From CBDCGS01 sp965216915 (GTDB lineage Bacteria > Pseudomonadota > Alphaproteobacteria > UBA828): a stretch of 64,000 nucleotides of DNA. Below are positions 27,446 to 36,522 of the stretch, in pieces. The position numbers and the translations under genes are program-made. The notes under the pieces are model-generated. The model was given only the letters and a program-made list of their open reading frames with translations, had not been told where the DNA came from and made no database searches. Every line of letters starts with the position of its first letter. Position 1 is the first letter of the stretch. The stretch covers positions 124,001-188,000 of the forward strand of contig CBDCGS010000011.1 in the NCBI GenBank assembly GCA_965216915.1. Reading direction: 5' to 3'.

Positions 27446-29215
27446 TCAAGGGTCCTGCGCCACATAGCGTGGCCAACCTCCGGATGCTACCGCATCGAGG
27501 GAGGGCGTGTCCTGCCCGAGCCGCATGCGGTAGATCCAGTAGAAGGTGAGCACCCGCTCGATGAAGAACCGGGTTTCGCGCGAGCCGATGCTTTCGATGA
27601 AGAGCAGCGGGTCGCCGTCATAGTTGGTCGCGCTGCGCCATTTGCCGAGGGTGCCGGGCCCGGCGTTGTAGGCGGCGAGCAGGTAGAAAAGATTGCCGTC
27701 GACCGCCTGCAGCTCGAGCAGATGATTGAGATAGCTCTGGCCGAGCGCCATGTTCACCTCGGGCTTCCTGAGGCTCCGCGACGAGACGCGGCCGAGCCCC
27801 GCGCGACGCGCGGCGAACCGTGCCGTCGCCGGCATGAGCTGCATCACGCCCGCAGCCCCCCGACCGCTCCGCGCCCCGGTGCGAAAGCCCGATTCCTGCC
27901 GGATGATGCTGAAGACCAGCGCGCGGTCGATTGAAAAGCCGCCCACCGGCTCCCACCCGGGCAACGGATAGGCCCCCATGTCGTCGCGCCGGCCGCTCAC
28001 GTCGTAGATGCGGCGCGCCAGGCCCATCTGCACTTCAGGCAGATCGAGCTGGGTCGCGACGGCCAGCAGCGCGTCGATCTCCTCCGCGCTCGCATGCACA
28101 TAGTGGAGCTGGATTTCCTTCTTCGCGCGGTCTCCTTGGCCAACCTCGGCAAGTGCAAGTGCGCGCCTGACCGCTGCCGTCGAGGCGATGGTGCGGCCGT
28201 CGGCGTCGCCGAGCGGGGGGCGCGTGAAGTTGAGCCCGGCGCCGGTGCCGAGCGCGCGCACCGCGAGCAGGCCGTAGAAGGTCCGCGGCAGAGCAGCGGC
28301 GCGTCGCAGCCAGGGTGACACCGCCTCCGGCCGACCGGCCCGCAGGTTCGCGCGGGCAGCCCAGTAGGCGCCGCCCGCTCTGAGCCAGCGCGAGGCCTTG
28401 GGCGCTCGCGCCAGCGTCTCGAAATGGCGCCGAGCGTCGTCCATCCGCCCGAGTCGCCAGGCGGCGAGTCCGCCGGTCCAGTGCGCATCGGGCACGAGGT
28501 CGCTCGAGCGCGCGGCCGCGTCCGACGCCATCGAGAGCGCGAGCACATCCTTGTCGTGGCGAAAATAGCTCCAGGCGATCCGCGTGGCAGACGCGTCGTA
28601 CTGGGCCTCGGAGGCGAGCGCGCGATACTCGTCCGACTCGAGAACCTCCCGCGCGCCGGTTGGCCAGCCCCGGCCGATACGCCCGCGCATGCGCCGATGC
28701 AGCGTCTTCAAACGCGCCCGTTTCTCGTCGGAGAGTGATCGCGTGGGAAGCTTGATCCGCGGTGCCGACTCGTCGATCCCGAGCCTGCCCGCGGCCGTCA
28801 CCTGAGGCGCGCGCGGCGGGCGGGCGCCCTCGGGCATTCGTTTCAGCGCGAGCTTGTGAATGCGCGTTGCGTCCGGGTGGTCCGCGTATTCATCGAGCCA
28901 CGCCCGAAGCTCCGCGTAGGACGAGCGATGGGCCGTCGGGTGCATGAGCTTCTGCGCGATGACGTGTCCCATCAGGATCGGATTGCGCAGCGCCGCAATG
29001 TGCCGCGCCGCATCATCCAGCCGTCCATCCCGTTGCAAAGCGAAGATGCGGCGGTAGCGCTCGCGATCCTCCGGATCGAGGACGACCGGCAGACCGGCGC
29101 CGGTGTCGGTGGTGGTGCGCGTGCCCAGGGCCGTGCCGGGATCGAGACCAAGGGAGACGGCCACCCCGAGACCCACGATGCCCTGGAGCGCCCATCGGCG
29201 AAGCGGATCGATCAC
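27446..29215 (-). CDS. Soluble lytic murein transglycosylase (Slt70-like)
   Basis: A 589-residue peptidoglycan-cleaving enzyme. A hydrophobic N-terminal segment (WALQGIVGLGVAVSLG) should direct export. A long alpha-helical superhelix follows, and the C-terminal SLT domain carries the catalytic glutamate in FSIIRQESGFRTGARSG near residue 457, with GAAGVMQLMPATA and YLLAAYNAGPG. It starts at a GTG whose last bases form the stop of the uracil-DNA glycosylase gene (GTGA overlap), with GGAG upstream. Confidence 0.9.
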   Translation of the reverse strand: MIDPLRRWALQGIVGLGVAVSLGLDPGTALGTRTTTDTGAGLPVVLDPEDRERYRRIFALQRDGRLDDAARHIAALRNPILMGHVIAQKLMHPTAHRSSYAELRAWLDEYADHPDATRIHKLALKRMPEGARPPRAPQVTAAGRLGIDESAPRIKLPTRSLSDEKRARLKTLHRRMRGRIGRGWPTGAREVLESDEYRALASEAQYDASATRIAWSYFRHDKDVLALSMASDAAARSSDLVPDAHWTGGLAAWRLGRMDDARRHFETLARAPKASRWLRAGGAYWAARANLRAGRPEAVSPWLRRAAALPRTFYGLLAVRALGTGAGLNFTRPPLGDADGRTIASTAAVRRALALAEVGQGDRAKKEIQLHYVHASAEEIDALLAVATQLDLPEVQMGLARRIYDVSGRRDDMGAYPLPGWEPVGGFSIDRALVFSIIRQESGFRTGARSGRGAAGVMQLMPATARFAARRAGLGRVSSRSLRKPEVNMALGQSYLNHLLELQAVDGNLFYLLAAYNAGPGTLGKWRSATNYDGDPLLFIESIGSRETRFFIERVLTFYWIYRMRLGQDTPSLDAVASGGWPRYVAQDP

Positions 29216-30066
29216 GACGGCTCCGACCTCATCCGCGTTTCGATGGCGAGGAGATCGCGCCATGCCTCCCGCTTGGCGCTGGCGGTGCGCAGCAGGTAGG
29301 CGGGATGAAAAAGAGCCGTCGTCGGCACCGGCTGCGCCATCCGCGGCGTCGCATATTGGTACCACTTGCCCCGCAGGCGCGTGATCCCCTCGCGCCGGTT
29401 GAGCAGCGCCTTCGCCGCGATGCCGCCGACCAGCACGAGCAGCTTGGGCGAAACGAGTTCGATTTGACGCTCCAGGAAGGGCTGGCAGATCGCGAGCTCA
29501 TCGGCCGTCGGCGAGCGGTTGCCCGGCGGGCGCCAGGGCAGCATGTTCGTGATGTAGACCTCCGACCGCGCCAAGCCGATCGCCGCGAGCATGCGGTCGA
29601 GAAGCTGGCCCGCCGGCCCCACGAAGGGGATGCCCTGGCGGTCCTCCTCGGCCCCCGGCGCCTCGCCGACGAACATCAGCGCCGCGCCCGGACCGCCGTC
29701 GCCGATCACCGTGCTGGTCGCGGTTCTCTTGAGGGCGCAGCCCTCGAACGCGCGCACCGCCCCGACCAGCGCGTCCAGGCTGTTGCAGGCCTCCGCAATC
29801 TCCTGAGCCGACCACGCCGCGTCGCGCGGTGTCGCGAGGAGCGACGCCGCAGGCGCGTCGGGCGCAGCGGGTGCGCTTGGCGCGGGCGCGGAGGGGGCGG
29901 GGGGCGCTTCCGCGGGCTGGGTGGCCTCCGCCGTGGCCACGACCGGCGCGCGCTCGACCGCCTGCGCGGCCGCGTAGCGATCGATCGGCGCGTCGCCGAT
30001 CGTCTCGTCGACGCCGGCCAGCACATACCAATCGAGCAATGCCCGTATCTCGTCCTTGTTCGCCAC
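29212..30066 (-). CDS. Uracil-DNA glycosylase family protein (family 4-like)
   Basis: A 284-residue base-excision-repair glycosylase. The N-terminal third is an Ala/Pro-rich linker (about residues 45-75). The catalytic domain has the family 4/5 motif FVGEAPGAEEDRQGIPFVGPAG near residue 130 and the late LFHPAYLLR. Classic family 4 enzymes bind a 4Fe-4S cluster through four cysteines. Here the position usually reading KCRPPNNR is PWRPPGNR, so one expected ligand is tryptophan and only EGCALK and ICQPFL cysteines remain in place. A cluster-less version is likely. Confidence 0.85.
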   Translation of the reverse strand: MANKDEIRALLDWYVLAGVDETIGDAPIDRYAAAQAVERAPVVATAEATQPAEAPPAPSAPAPSAPAAPDAPAASLLATPRDAAWSAQEIAEACNSLDALVGAVRAFEGCALKRTATSTVIGDGGPGAALMFVGEAPGAEEDRQGIPFVGPAGQLLDRMLAAIGLARSEVYITNMLPWRPPGNRSPTADELAICQPFLERQIELVSPKLLVLVGGIAAKALLNRREGITRLRGKWYQYATPRMAQPVPTTALFHPAYLLRTASAKREAWRDLLAIETRMRSEPS

Positions 30067-30106
30067 GCAGAGAAGGTTAACAGACCGTCACACGAGCGCC
30101 ACTTGA

Positions 30107-30135
30107 TTGACCCGGCGCCCAAGGCGGTTCATATG
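30107..30135 (+). promoter_or_regulatory. Possible promoter for ETF-QO
   Basis: TTGACC (30107-30112) is followed after 17 bases by CATATG (30130-30135) in the gap between the divergent glycosylase and ETF-QO genes. The -35 matches five of six bases; the -10 matches only three, so this is a weak prediction. Confidence 0.3.
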
Positions 30136-30179
30136 TGCGGTAAGCAAAAAATAACGTGAGGGGTATGCCATCGGCCGCC

Positions 30180-31820
30180 ATGACGCGAGAGTCGATGGAA
30201 TATGATGTGGTGATCGTCGGTGGTGGGCCCGCGGGGCTTGCCGCGGCGATCCGCCTGCGACAATTGTCGGCAGAGCGCGGGCACGACGTCAGCGTCACCG
30301 TTCTCGAGAAGGGCTCCGAGATCGGTGCGCACATCTTGTCGGGCAACGTCTTCGAGACGCGCGCGCTCGACGAGCTGATCCCCGACTGGAAAGAGAAGGG
30401 CGCGCCGCTCAACACCCCGGCGGCCACAGACGTGTTTCGCTTCCTGACGGCCCGAGGCTCCTACCGCCTTCCCGGCTTCCTCCTGCCGCCGCAGATGCGC
30501 AATCACGGCAACTACATCATCAGTCTCGGCAACCTCTGTCGCTGGCTTGCCGAGCAGGCCGAGGCGGCGGGTGTCGAGATCTATCCCGGCTTCGCGGCAA
30601 CGGAGGTGCTCTATCACGACGATGGCCGCGTCAAGGGCGTCGCGACCGGCGACATGGGCATCGGCAAGGACGGCGAGAAGAAGCCGACCTACGAGCCCGG
30701 CATCGAGCTTCACGCCAAGTACACGCTTTTTGCCGAGGGTGCCCGGGGCTCGCTGACGAAAGGCCTCCTGGAGCGGTTCGGACTCGCCGAGGAGTCGGAG
30801 CCGCAAACCTACGGCATCGGCCTCAAAGAGCTATGGGAGGTCGATCCCGACAAGCACCGCCGCGGATCGATCCAGCATACCTTCGGCTGGCCGCTCGACT
30901 CGCGAACCTATGGTGGCTCTTTCCTCTATCACCTCGAGGACAACCTGGTCGCGATCGGCTTCGTGGTCGCGCTCGACTACGAGAACCCGTTTTTCTCACC
31001 CTTCGAGGAATTCCAGCGCTTCAAAACCCACCCCGCGATTCGCGAAACCCTGCAGGGCGGCAAGCGCCTCGCCTACGGCGCGCGGGCGATCAACGAAGGG
31101 GGCTACCAGTCGATCCCGAAGACGGTCTTCCCCGGTGGCGCCCTGATCGGTTGCGCAGCAGGCTTTGTTCATGTGCCCAAGCTCAAAGGTAGCCACGCCG
31201 CCATGAAGAGCGGCATGGTTGCAGCGGATGCGGCGTTCGACGCGCTCGCGGGCGGCTCGGACGGCACGCAGGCGCTCGACGCCTATCCCGCCGCACTGGC
31301 GCGAACCTGGGTCGTCAAAGAGCTCAAGCAGGTGCGCAACTGCCGGCCGGCATTCCATTGGGGGCTGCTGATGGGCACCCTGATCAGCGGCTTCGAGCTG
31401 TGGACGCGCGGCGTGCTGCCGTGGACGCTCCACCACCGACAGGATCACACCGTGCTCAAGACCGCGCGCGCGGCGCGCCGGATCGCCTATCCGAAACCCG
31501 ACGGCGAGGTGTCGTTCGACCGTCTGAGCTCGGTGTTCCTCTCGAACACCAACCATGAGGAAGATCAGCCCGCGCACCTCACCCTGAAGGACGCAACTGT
31601 CCCGATCCGGGTGAATCTCGCGGACTATGACGCACCGGAGCAGCGCTACTGCCCGGCCGGCGTGTACGAGATCGTCGAGGACGGCGCGAACGGCGCGCGG
31701 CTTCAGATCAACGCGCAGAACTGTGTGCACTGCAAGACCTGCGACATCAAGGACCCCACGCAGAACATCGAATGGGTTCCGCCCGAGGGCGGCGGCGGCC
31801 CGAACTATCCCAACATGTAG
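30180..31820 (+). CDS. Electron transfer flavoprotein-ubiquinone oxidoreductase
   Basis: A 546-residue membrane-associated flavoprotein that passes electrons from ETF (reduced by acyl-CoA, sarcosine or dimethylglycine dehydrogenases) to ubiquinone. The FAD motif YDVVIVGGGPAGLAAAIRL is at residues 7-25. The 4Fe-4S cysteines are near the C-terminus, in RYCPAGVYEI and INAQNCVHCKTCDIKDP, ending PPEGGGGPNYPNM as in the family. The ATG at 30180 gives the usual TRESMEYDVV start; earlier in-frame GTG and ATG codons exist at 30156 and 30165. It begins a co-directional + strand group ending in ccrM. Confidence 0.93.
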   Translation: MTRESMEYDVVIVGGGPAGLAAAIRLRQLSAERGHDVSVTVLEKGSEIGAHILSGNVFETRALDELIPDWKEKGAPLNTPAATDVFRFLTARGSYRLPGFLLPPQMRNHGNYIISLGNLCRWLAEQAEAAGVEIYPGFAATEVLYHDDGRVKGVATGDMGIGKDGEKKPTYEPGIELHAKYTLFAEGARGSLTKGLLERFGLAEESEPQTYGIGLKELWEVDPDKHRRGSIQHTFGWPLDSRTYGGSFLYHLEDNLVAIGFVVALDYENPFFSPFEEFQRFKTHPAIRETLQGGKRLAYGARAINEGGYQSIPKTVFPGGALIGCAAGFVHVPKLKGSHAAMKSGMVAADAAFDALAGGSDGTQALDAYPAALARTWVVKELKQVRNCRPAFHWGLLMGTLISGFELWTRGVLPWTLHHRQDHTVLKTARAARRIAYPKPDGEVSFDRLSSVFLSNTNHEEDQPAHLTLKDATVPIRVNLADYDAPEQRYCPAGVYEIVEDGANGARLQINAQNCVHCKTCDIKDPTQNIEWVPPEGGGGPNYPNM

Positions 31821-31857
31821 CCGGAGCCGAGCGCGCTTTCGCTGAAAGGATGTTGAT

Positions 31858-33636
31858 GTGAACGACACGGCGGTGACACCCACCCGACCAAGGGGGCGCC
31901 GCTTGCTGCGCTGGTCCACGGGCGTGCTTGCCGCGACCGTGCTCGCGGCGTGCGCCAACGCGCCGGCCGCAGATTCGCCGCCCGAGCCCGCACCGCCCAA
32001 GCCGCCCGCCGCTGCGCCTGCTGAGGCCGACCGCTCCTCCTTCGGCAGCTACCTCGCCGGGCGCCACGCCTATAGCACGCGCGACTTCGGCTCTGCCGCA
32101 GAGTATCTCCGGCGCGCCCTTGCCGACGATCCCGACAATCTCAACCTGCTCAACCGCACGATCTCGTTGATGGTTGCCGATGGGCGCATGACCGAGGCGA
32201 TGGCGCTGAGCGAGCAGATGGCCGACATCGATCCCGACGAGCGGGTCGCGCAGCTGATGCTCGGCCTGCGGGACGCGCGAAACGGCGACATGGACGCCGC
32301 CCGGCAACGCTTTGCGGCGGTGCGCCGCGAGGGCGTCTACGCCTTTCTCATGCCGCTGCTCGACGGTTGGCTGACCTTGGCAACCACCGACATCGACGCC
32401 GCGCTCGCCGCACTCGGCCCGCTCGCGGACCGTGAAGCCTATCTGCCGTTCTACGCGCTCCACGTCGGCCATTTGCAGGCCCTCGCGGGCAACAACGCCG
32501 AGGCCGAGGCGTCGTTGAGGCGCGCGATCGTGGCATCGCGCGGCTCGCTGCGCACCGTGGCAGCGCTCGGGCGTTTTCTCGAAGCCACAGGCCAACCGGA
32601 CAAGGCGCGCACGGTGTATGAGGAGTATCGGGCGCAGAACCCGGGCAGCGTGTGGGTTGAACGGGTCGTCGAGGCGCTCGGCACTGCGCCGCCGCCGCCC
32701 CTGCTCGTGAGCTCGGCGACCGACGGGTTCGCCGAGGCGCTGTTCAGCGCCGCGAGCGCGCTGCCGCAGCAGGATGGCGGCGATGCGAGCCTGATTTACG
32801 CCCGCCTCGCGCTCTATCTTCGCCCCAACCTCGCGATCGCCCAGGTGCTGGTGGGCGAGATCCTCGAGGCCATGGAGCGTCCCGAAGATGCGCATGCCGC
32901 CTATAGCGCGGTGGACACCACCTCCCCGTTCGATTGGACGGCGCGCCTGCGCGCGGCGACCAGCCTCGCCGATCTCGACCGGACAGACGAAGCAATCGCG
33001 CTGTTGCGCGCCATGATCGACGAGCGCCGCGATCGCTCGGATGCGGCCACGACCCTCGGCGATACGCTGAGGATGAAGGAGCGCTATGCCGAAGCGGTGA
33101 CCGCCTACGACACGGCGATCCAGCGTACGCCCGAGATCAGCGAACGCCATTGGTCCTTGCTCTACGCGCGCGGTGTCGCCCTGGAGCGTACGAAGCAATG
33201 GGATCGCGCCGAGGCGGACTTCCTGCGCGCGTTGGAGCTGCAGCCCGATCAGCCGCTGGTGCTGAACTATCTCGGCTACTCCTGGGTCGAGCAGCGCCGC
33301 AATCTCGACCGCGCGAAGGGCATGATCGAACGCGCGGTTTCGCTTCGCCCCAACGATGGGTATATCGTCGATAGCTTGGGCTGGGCGCTGTATCGGCTCG
33401 GTGAGTTCGAAGAAGCGGTGGGCCATCTCGAGCGGGCGGTCGAGCTGATGTCGAACGACCCCGTGATCAACGACCATCTCGGCGACGCCTACTGGCAGGT
33501 CGGGCGCCGCATCGAGGCCCGTTTTCAGTGGCAACGCGCGCTCGCGCTCGATCCCGAGCCGGACGTGGTCGACGAGATCAAGCGCAAGCTCGCCAAAGGC
33601 CTGACCGCGGAAGCGGAGACCGACGGGGCCCAGTGA
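31858..33636 (+). CDS. Tetratricopeptide-repeat lipoprotein
   Basis: A 592-residue TPR protein, probably anchored to a membrane facing the periplasm. Its N-terminus has a lipoprotein signal: GRRLLRWSTGVLAAT then the lipobox VLAAC, with cysteine at about residue 32. A proline/alanine-rich linker follows. At least ten TPR-like helical pairs span the rest, such as AAEYLRRALADDPDNLNLL and AEADFLRALELQPDQPLVLNYL. TPR lipoproteins of this kind act as assembly scaffolds; no partner is visible. GTG start with AAGGA upstream, and its stop overlaps ispE (GTGA). Confidence 0.85.
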   Translation: MNDTAVTPTRPRGRRLLRWSTGVLAATVLAACANAPAADSPPEPAPPKPPAAAPAEADRSSFGSYLAGRHAYSTRDFGSAAEYLRRALADDPDNLNLLNRTISLMVADGRMTEAMALSEQMADIDPDERVAQLMLGLRDARNGDMDAARQRFAAVRREGVYAFLMPLLDGWLTLATTDIDAALAALGPLADREAYLPFYALHVGHLQALAGNNAEAEASLRRAIVASRGSLRTVAALGRFLEATGQPDKARTVYEEYRAQNPGSVWVERVVEALGTAPPPPLLVSSATDGFAEALFSAASALPQQDGGDASLIYARLALYLRPNLAIAQVLVGEILEAMERPEDAHAAYSAVDTTSPFDWTARLRAATSLADLDRTDEAIALLRAMIDERRDRSDAATTLGDTLRMKERYAEAVTAYDTAIQRTPEISERHWSLLYARGVALERTKQWDRAEADFLRALELQPDQPLVLNYLGYSWVEQRRNLDRAKGMIERAVSLRPNDGYIVDSLGWALYRLGEFEEAVGHLERAVELMSNDPVINDHLGDAYWQVGRRIEARFQWQRALALDPEPDVVDEIKRKLAKGLTAEAETDGAQ

Positions 33637-34538
33637 GCCGCCCGGCAAGCCAGGGGCTGCGCGTCGCCGCGCCAGCCAAGCTCAATCTCTATCTGCACGT
33701 CACCGGCCGGCGGGCCGATGGCTATCACGAGCTCGACAGCTTGATGACGTTCGTGACGCTCCATGACGTCATCGAGATCAGGCCCGCCGCGCGGCTGACG
33801 GTGTCGTTGGGCGGACCGTTCGCCCGCAGCATCGATGAGCGGGACAACCTGGTCGCGCGGGCCGCGCGGAGCCTCGGCGATGCCGCCGAGCGCGCGCCCG
33901 CCGTGGCGATCCGCCTCGACAAGCAAATTCCCGTCGCGGCGGGCCTCGGCGGCGGCTCCGCTGATGCCGCCGCCGTGCTGCGCGGGCTCTCGGCGTTGTG
34001 GGCGCTGGACGCCGGGGTCCTTCCGCTGGCCGACCTCGCGCTTCGGCTGGGCGCCGACGTACCGGTCTGCCTCGCCTCGCGCGCGATGATGGTCGGGGGG
34101 ATCGGGGAAAAGCTGAGACCGGTGGATGGCCTGCCCGATGCGGCCCTGGTGTTGGTCAATCCGGGCGTGCCGGTGCCGACGGCGCCGGTCTTCGCCGCGC
34201 GCGAAGGCCCGTTTTCCGCGCCGGCAGCTTTCGGGCCATCCACGGACGTCGTCGGTTTGGCGGATGCCCTCGCACGCTGCACCAACGATTTGGAAGCACC
34301 CGCGCGGACGCTCGCGCCGGCCGTCGGCGATGCGCTGGAAGCGCTAAGGCGAACCGACGGCTGTCTGCTCGCGCGCATGTCGGGCTCCGGCGCCACCTGC
34401 TTTGGCCTCTACGCGACGGACCGCGCGGCCGAAGCTGCGGCCCATGCGATCGCCGTCCAGCAAGCCGATTGGTGGGTTCAGCCTTGCAACTTCGCGCATA
34501 ACGGTCTTCCGGCCGCCGCCCCCGCACCCATGCCGTAA
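33633..34538 (+). CDS. ispE: 4-diphosphocytidyl-2-C-methyl-D-erythritol kinase
   Basis: A 301-residue GHMP kinase of the non-mevalonate isoprenoid pathway. The N-terminal APAKLNLYLHVTGRRADGYHELDSL is diagnostic of IspE, the ATP loop PVAAGLGGGSADAAAVLRGL is near residue 100, and the third GHMP motif ARMSGSGATCFGLY is near residue 250. The GTG start overlaps the TPR gene stop. The C-terminal tail ends in an alanine/proline run (PAAAPAPMP). Confidence 0.93.
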   Translation: MSRPASQGLRVAAPAKLNLYLHVTGRRADGYHELDSLMTFVTLHDVIEIRPAARLTVSLGGPFARSIDERDNLVARAARSLGDAAERAPAVAIRLDKQIPVAAGLGGGSADAAAVLRGLSALWALDAGVLPLADLALRLGADVPVCLASRAMMVGGIGEKLRPVDGLPDAALVLVNPGVPVPTAPVFAAREGPFSAPAAFGPSTDVVGLADALARCTNDLEAPARTLAPAVGDALEALRRTDGCLLARMSGSGATCFGLYATDRAAEAAAHAIAVQQADWWVQPCNFAHNGLPAAAPAPMP

Positions 34539-34665
34539 GCAGCGTTGACCGGCGCCAACGCCGCACTCCAACGTGATACGGAAAGGCTGGCAGGCCGGCG
34601 CGGTTGCGGGCCTGCTCCCGCAGGCCGCCGTCGACGCATTGGGGCGCAACCACGCAGATGCTTGT

Positions 34666-35397
34666 ATGCGAGCGCGGAGGCTGGCTAGGGTTTCGCAGCA
34701 ACCTGCGGGACGAGTCGTTTTGGCGATCGCCGAGCAAGCCCTGAAGCCAGCGCAGCAAGCGCGCCCCGACCTTGCGATCGAGCGGCGCGCCGGACGCCAC
34801 GTCGCCGGCATCGACGAAGCCGGGCGCGGCCCGCTCGCCGGCCCCGTGATTGCCGCCGCCGTGATGTTCGAGCGCGACGGGCCCGCCGGCATCCTCCGCG
34901 ACGAGATTGCCGATTCGAAGCAACTCAGCCATGCGGAGCGCGCAGCCCTCGCGCCGGCGATCCGCGCCACCGCTCATGTCGGGGTCGGCCTGGCGACAGT
35001 CGCCGAGATCGACACGATCAACATCCTGCGCGCCACCCATCTCGCGATGCGCCGCGCGGTGGTGCGGCTTCCGCGAGCGCCCAGGGTGGCCTTGGTCGAT
35101 GGTAACCAGGCGCCCGGCCTCGTCTGCCCCGTGTGGACGGTCGTCGGCGGCGATGGCGCAAGCCTCTCGATCGCGGCCGCATCGATCATCGCGAAGGTCA
35201 CCCGCGATCGGATCATGCGACGCCTCGCCGCGCAGCATCCGGGCTTCGGGTGGGAGCGCAACGCGGGCTATGGCACGGCCGAGCACCGCGCGGGGCTCGG
35301 CCGGCTCGGCGCGACGCCGCATCACCGCCGGTCCTTCGCACCGGTTAGGAAAGTGTTAACGGGCGTTTCAGAAGAGTCCTTAGAATCAAGGAGTTGA
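34666..35397 (+). CDS. rnhB: Ribonuclease HII
   Basis: Ribonuclease HII removes ribonucleotides from RNA-DNA hybrids and misincorporated sites. The catalytic block VAGIDEAGRGPLAGPVIAAAV carries the DEG residues, with ALVDGNQ and IAAASIIAKVTRDR downstream, and HPGFGWERNAGYGTAEH near the end. The start is uncertain: GTG 34573, ATG 34666 and TTG 34720 are all in frame, and the family domain begins only around 34775. The last 20 or so residues (after RRSFAPV) are not family-like and overlap the ccrM regulatory region. Confidence 0.85.
   Translation: MRARRLARVSQQPAGRVVLAIAEQALKPAQQARPDLAIERRAGRHVAGIDEAGRGPLAGPVIAAAVMFERDGPAGILRDEIADSKQLSHAERAALAPAIRATAHVGVGLATVAEIDTINILRATHLAMRRAVVRLPRAPRVALVDGNQAPGLVCPVWTVVGGDGASLSIAAASIIAKVTRDRIMRRLAAQHPGFGWERNAGYGTAEHRAGLGRLGATPHHRRSFAPVRKVLTGVSEESLESRS
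35345..35360 (+). promoter_or_regulatory. CtrA-like box upstream of ccrM
   Basis: TTAG-N7-TTAAC lies at 35345-35360 (spacer GAAAGTG). It matches the CtrA consensus TTAA-N7-TTAAC with one mismatch. In Caulobacter, CtrA activates ccrM transcription late in the cell cycle. The box is inside the 3' coding end of rnhB, 70 bases before the ccrM start. Confidence 0.55.
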
Positions 35398-35408
35398 CTG
35401 ACGGACTC
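35374..35408. promoter_or_regulatory. Cluster of three GANTC methylation sites before ccrM
   Basis: GAGTC (35374-35378), GAATC (35383-35387) and GACTC (35404-35408) fall within 35 bases, between the CtrA-like box and the ccrM ATG at 35431. GANTC is the CcrM target, so the promoter's methylation state could feed back on the gene, as described for Caulobacter ccrM. Confidence 0.6.
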
Positions 35409-35430
35409 TGGGCCGCCATGCTGCGCGGCC

Positions 35431-36513
35431 ATGAACGCGGTGGCACCCGACAGCATCCTCGTTGGCGACTGCATCGAGCGCATGGCGGCGCTCCCCGACG
35501 CGTGCGTCGATCTCGTGTTCGCGGATCCGCCCTACAATCTTCAGCTGAACGGCGATCTCGTGCGCCCCAACAACACCGCCGTCGATGCGGTCGACGAGGA
35601 TTGGGACAAGTTCGAAAGTTTCGCCGCCTATGACCGGTTCACGCGGCGCTGGCTCGCCGAGGCGCGGCGCCTCCTGAAGGACACGGGCACACTCTGGGTC
35701 ATCGGCACCTATCACAACATCCACCGGATCGGCACAGCGCTCCAAGATCTCGACTATTGGATCTTGAACGACGTGATGTGGCGCAAGACCAACCCGATGC
35801 CGAATTTCCGCGGCCGCCGCTTCACCAATGCGCACGAGACGCTGATCTGGTGCGCCAAGGGGCGGGAGCAGACCGGCTACAAGTTCAACTATGAGGCCAT
35901 GAAGGCGCTCAACGACGGGCTGCAGATGCGGAGCGATTGGCTCGTGCCGCTCTGCACTGGCGGCGAACGCCTCAAGGTCGCGGGCCGGAAGGCCCATCCC
36001 ACGCAAAAGCCCGAGGCCTTGCTTCACCGCGTCATTCTCGCCGGCACCGATCCCGGTGATCTGGTGCTCGACCCCTTCTTCGGCACCGGCACGACCGGGG
36101 CGGTAGCACGCCGGCTCAGGCGGCAATTCGTCGGCATCGAACGCGAGGCCCGCTATGCCGAGCTCGCGCGCACGCGGATCGAGGGTATCGAACCGGCGGA
36201 CACCGATCTCCTCGCAACCCCCTCCAAGCGCCGGGCGCCGCGCGTGCCCTTCGGCACCTTGGTCGAGCGCGGCTTGCTCAACCCGGGCGAGACGCTTTAC
36301 GACCGGCGCAAGCGCATCGAAGCGCAGGTGCGCGCGGACGGCACGCTAAGCCGACGCGGCGCCAGCGGATCGATCCACCGCGTCGGCGCGGATGCGCAGG
36401 GCGCGCCGGCCTGCAATGGCTGGACCTATTGGCACTACACCGACGAAGCCGGTGAGCTCGTGCCGATCGATGCGCTGAGAGAGCGCATCCGCCGCGGCAT
36501 GTCCGACGCCTGA
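35431..36513 (+). CDS. ccrM: Cell-cycle-regulated adenine methyltransferase CcrM (GANTC)
   Basis: A 360-residue beta-class N6-adenine DNA methyltransferase. The catalytic motif FADPPYNLQ is at residues 30-38 and the S-adenosylmethionine motif LDPFFGTGTTGAVA near residue 213, the order expected for the beta class. The C-terminal domain (PFGTLVERGLLNPGETLYD, then NGWTYWHY) is typical of CcrM and absent from ordinary restriction-modification enzymes. No restriction endonuclease is adjacent. It follows rnhB closely, with a CtrA-like box and three GANTC sites just upstream. Confidence 0.93.
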   Translation: MNAVAPDSILVGDCIERMAALPDACVDLVFADPPYNLQLNGDLVRPNNTAVDAVDEDWDKFESFAAYDRFTRRWLAEARRLLKDTGTLWVIGTYHNIHRIGTALQDLDYWILNDVMWRKTNPMPNFRGRRFTNAHETLIWCAKGREQTGYKFNYEAMKALNDGLQMRSDWLVPLCTGGERLKVAGRKAHPTQKPEALLHRVILAGTDPGDLVLDPFFGTGTTGAVARRLRRQFVGIEREARYAELARTRIEGIEPADTDLLATPSKRRAPRVPFGTLVERGLLNPGETLYDRRKRIEAQVRADGTLSRRGASGSIHRVGADAQGAPACNGWTYWHYTDEAGELVPIDALRERIRRGMSDA

Positions 36514-36522
36514 GCCGCCCGC

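Noticed and set aside
34600..34630. Stem-loop (GGCCTGC/GCAGGCC) between ispE and rnhB as a terminator or RNA gene
   Set aside because: The stem is only 7 bp with no T-run, and it may lie inside an extended rnhB reading frame; no tRNA or conserved RNA features are seen.
35431..36513. Restriction-modification system
   Set aside because: The methyltransferase has the CcrM C-terminal domain and a cell-cycle-type promoter, and no restriction endonuclease gene is adjacent.
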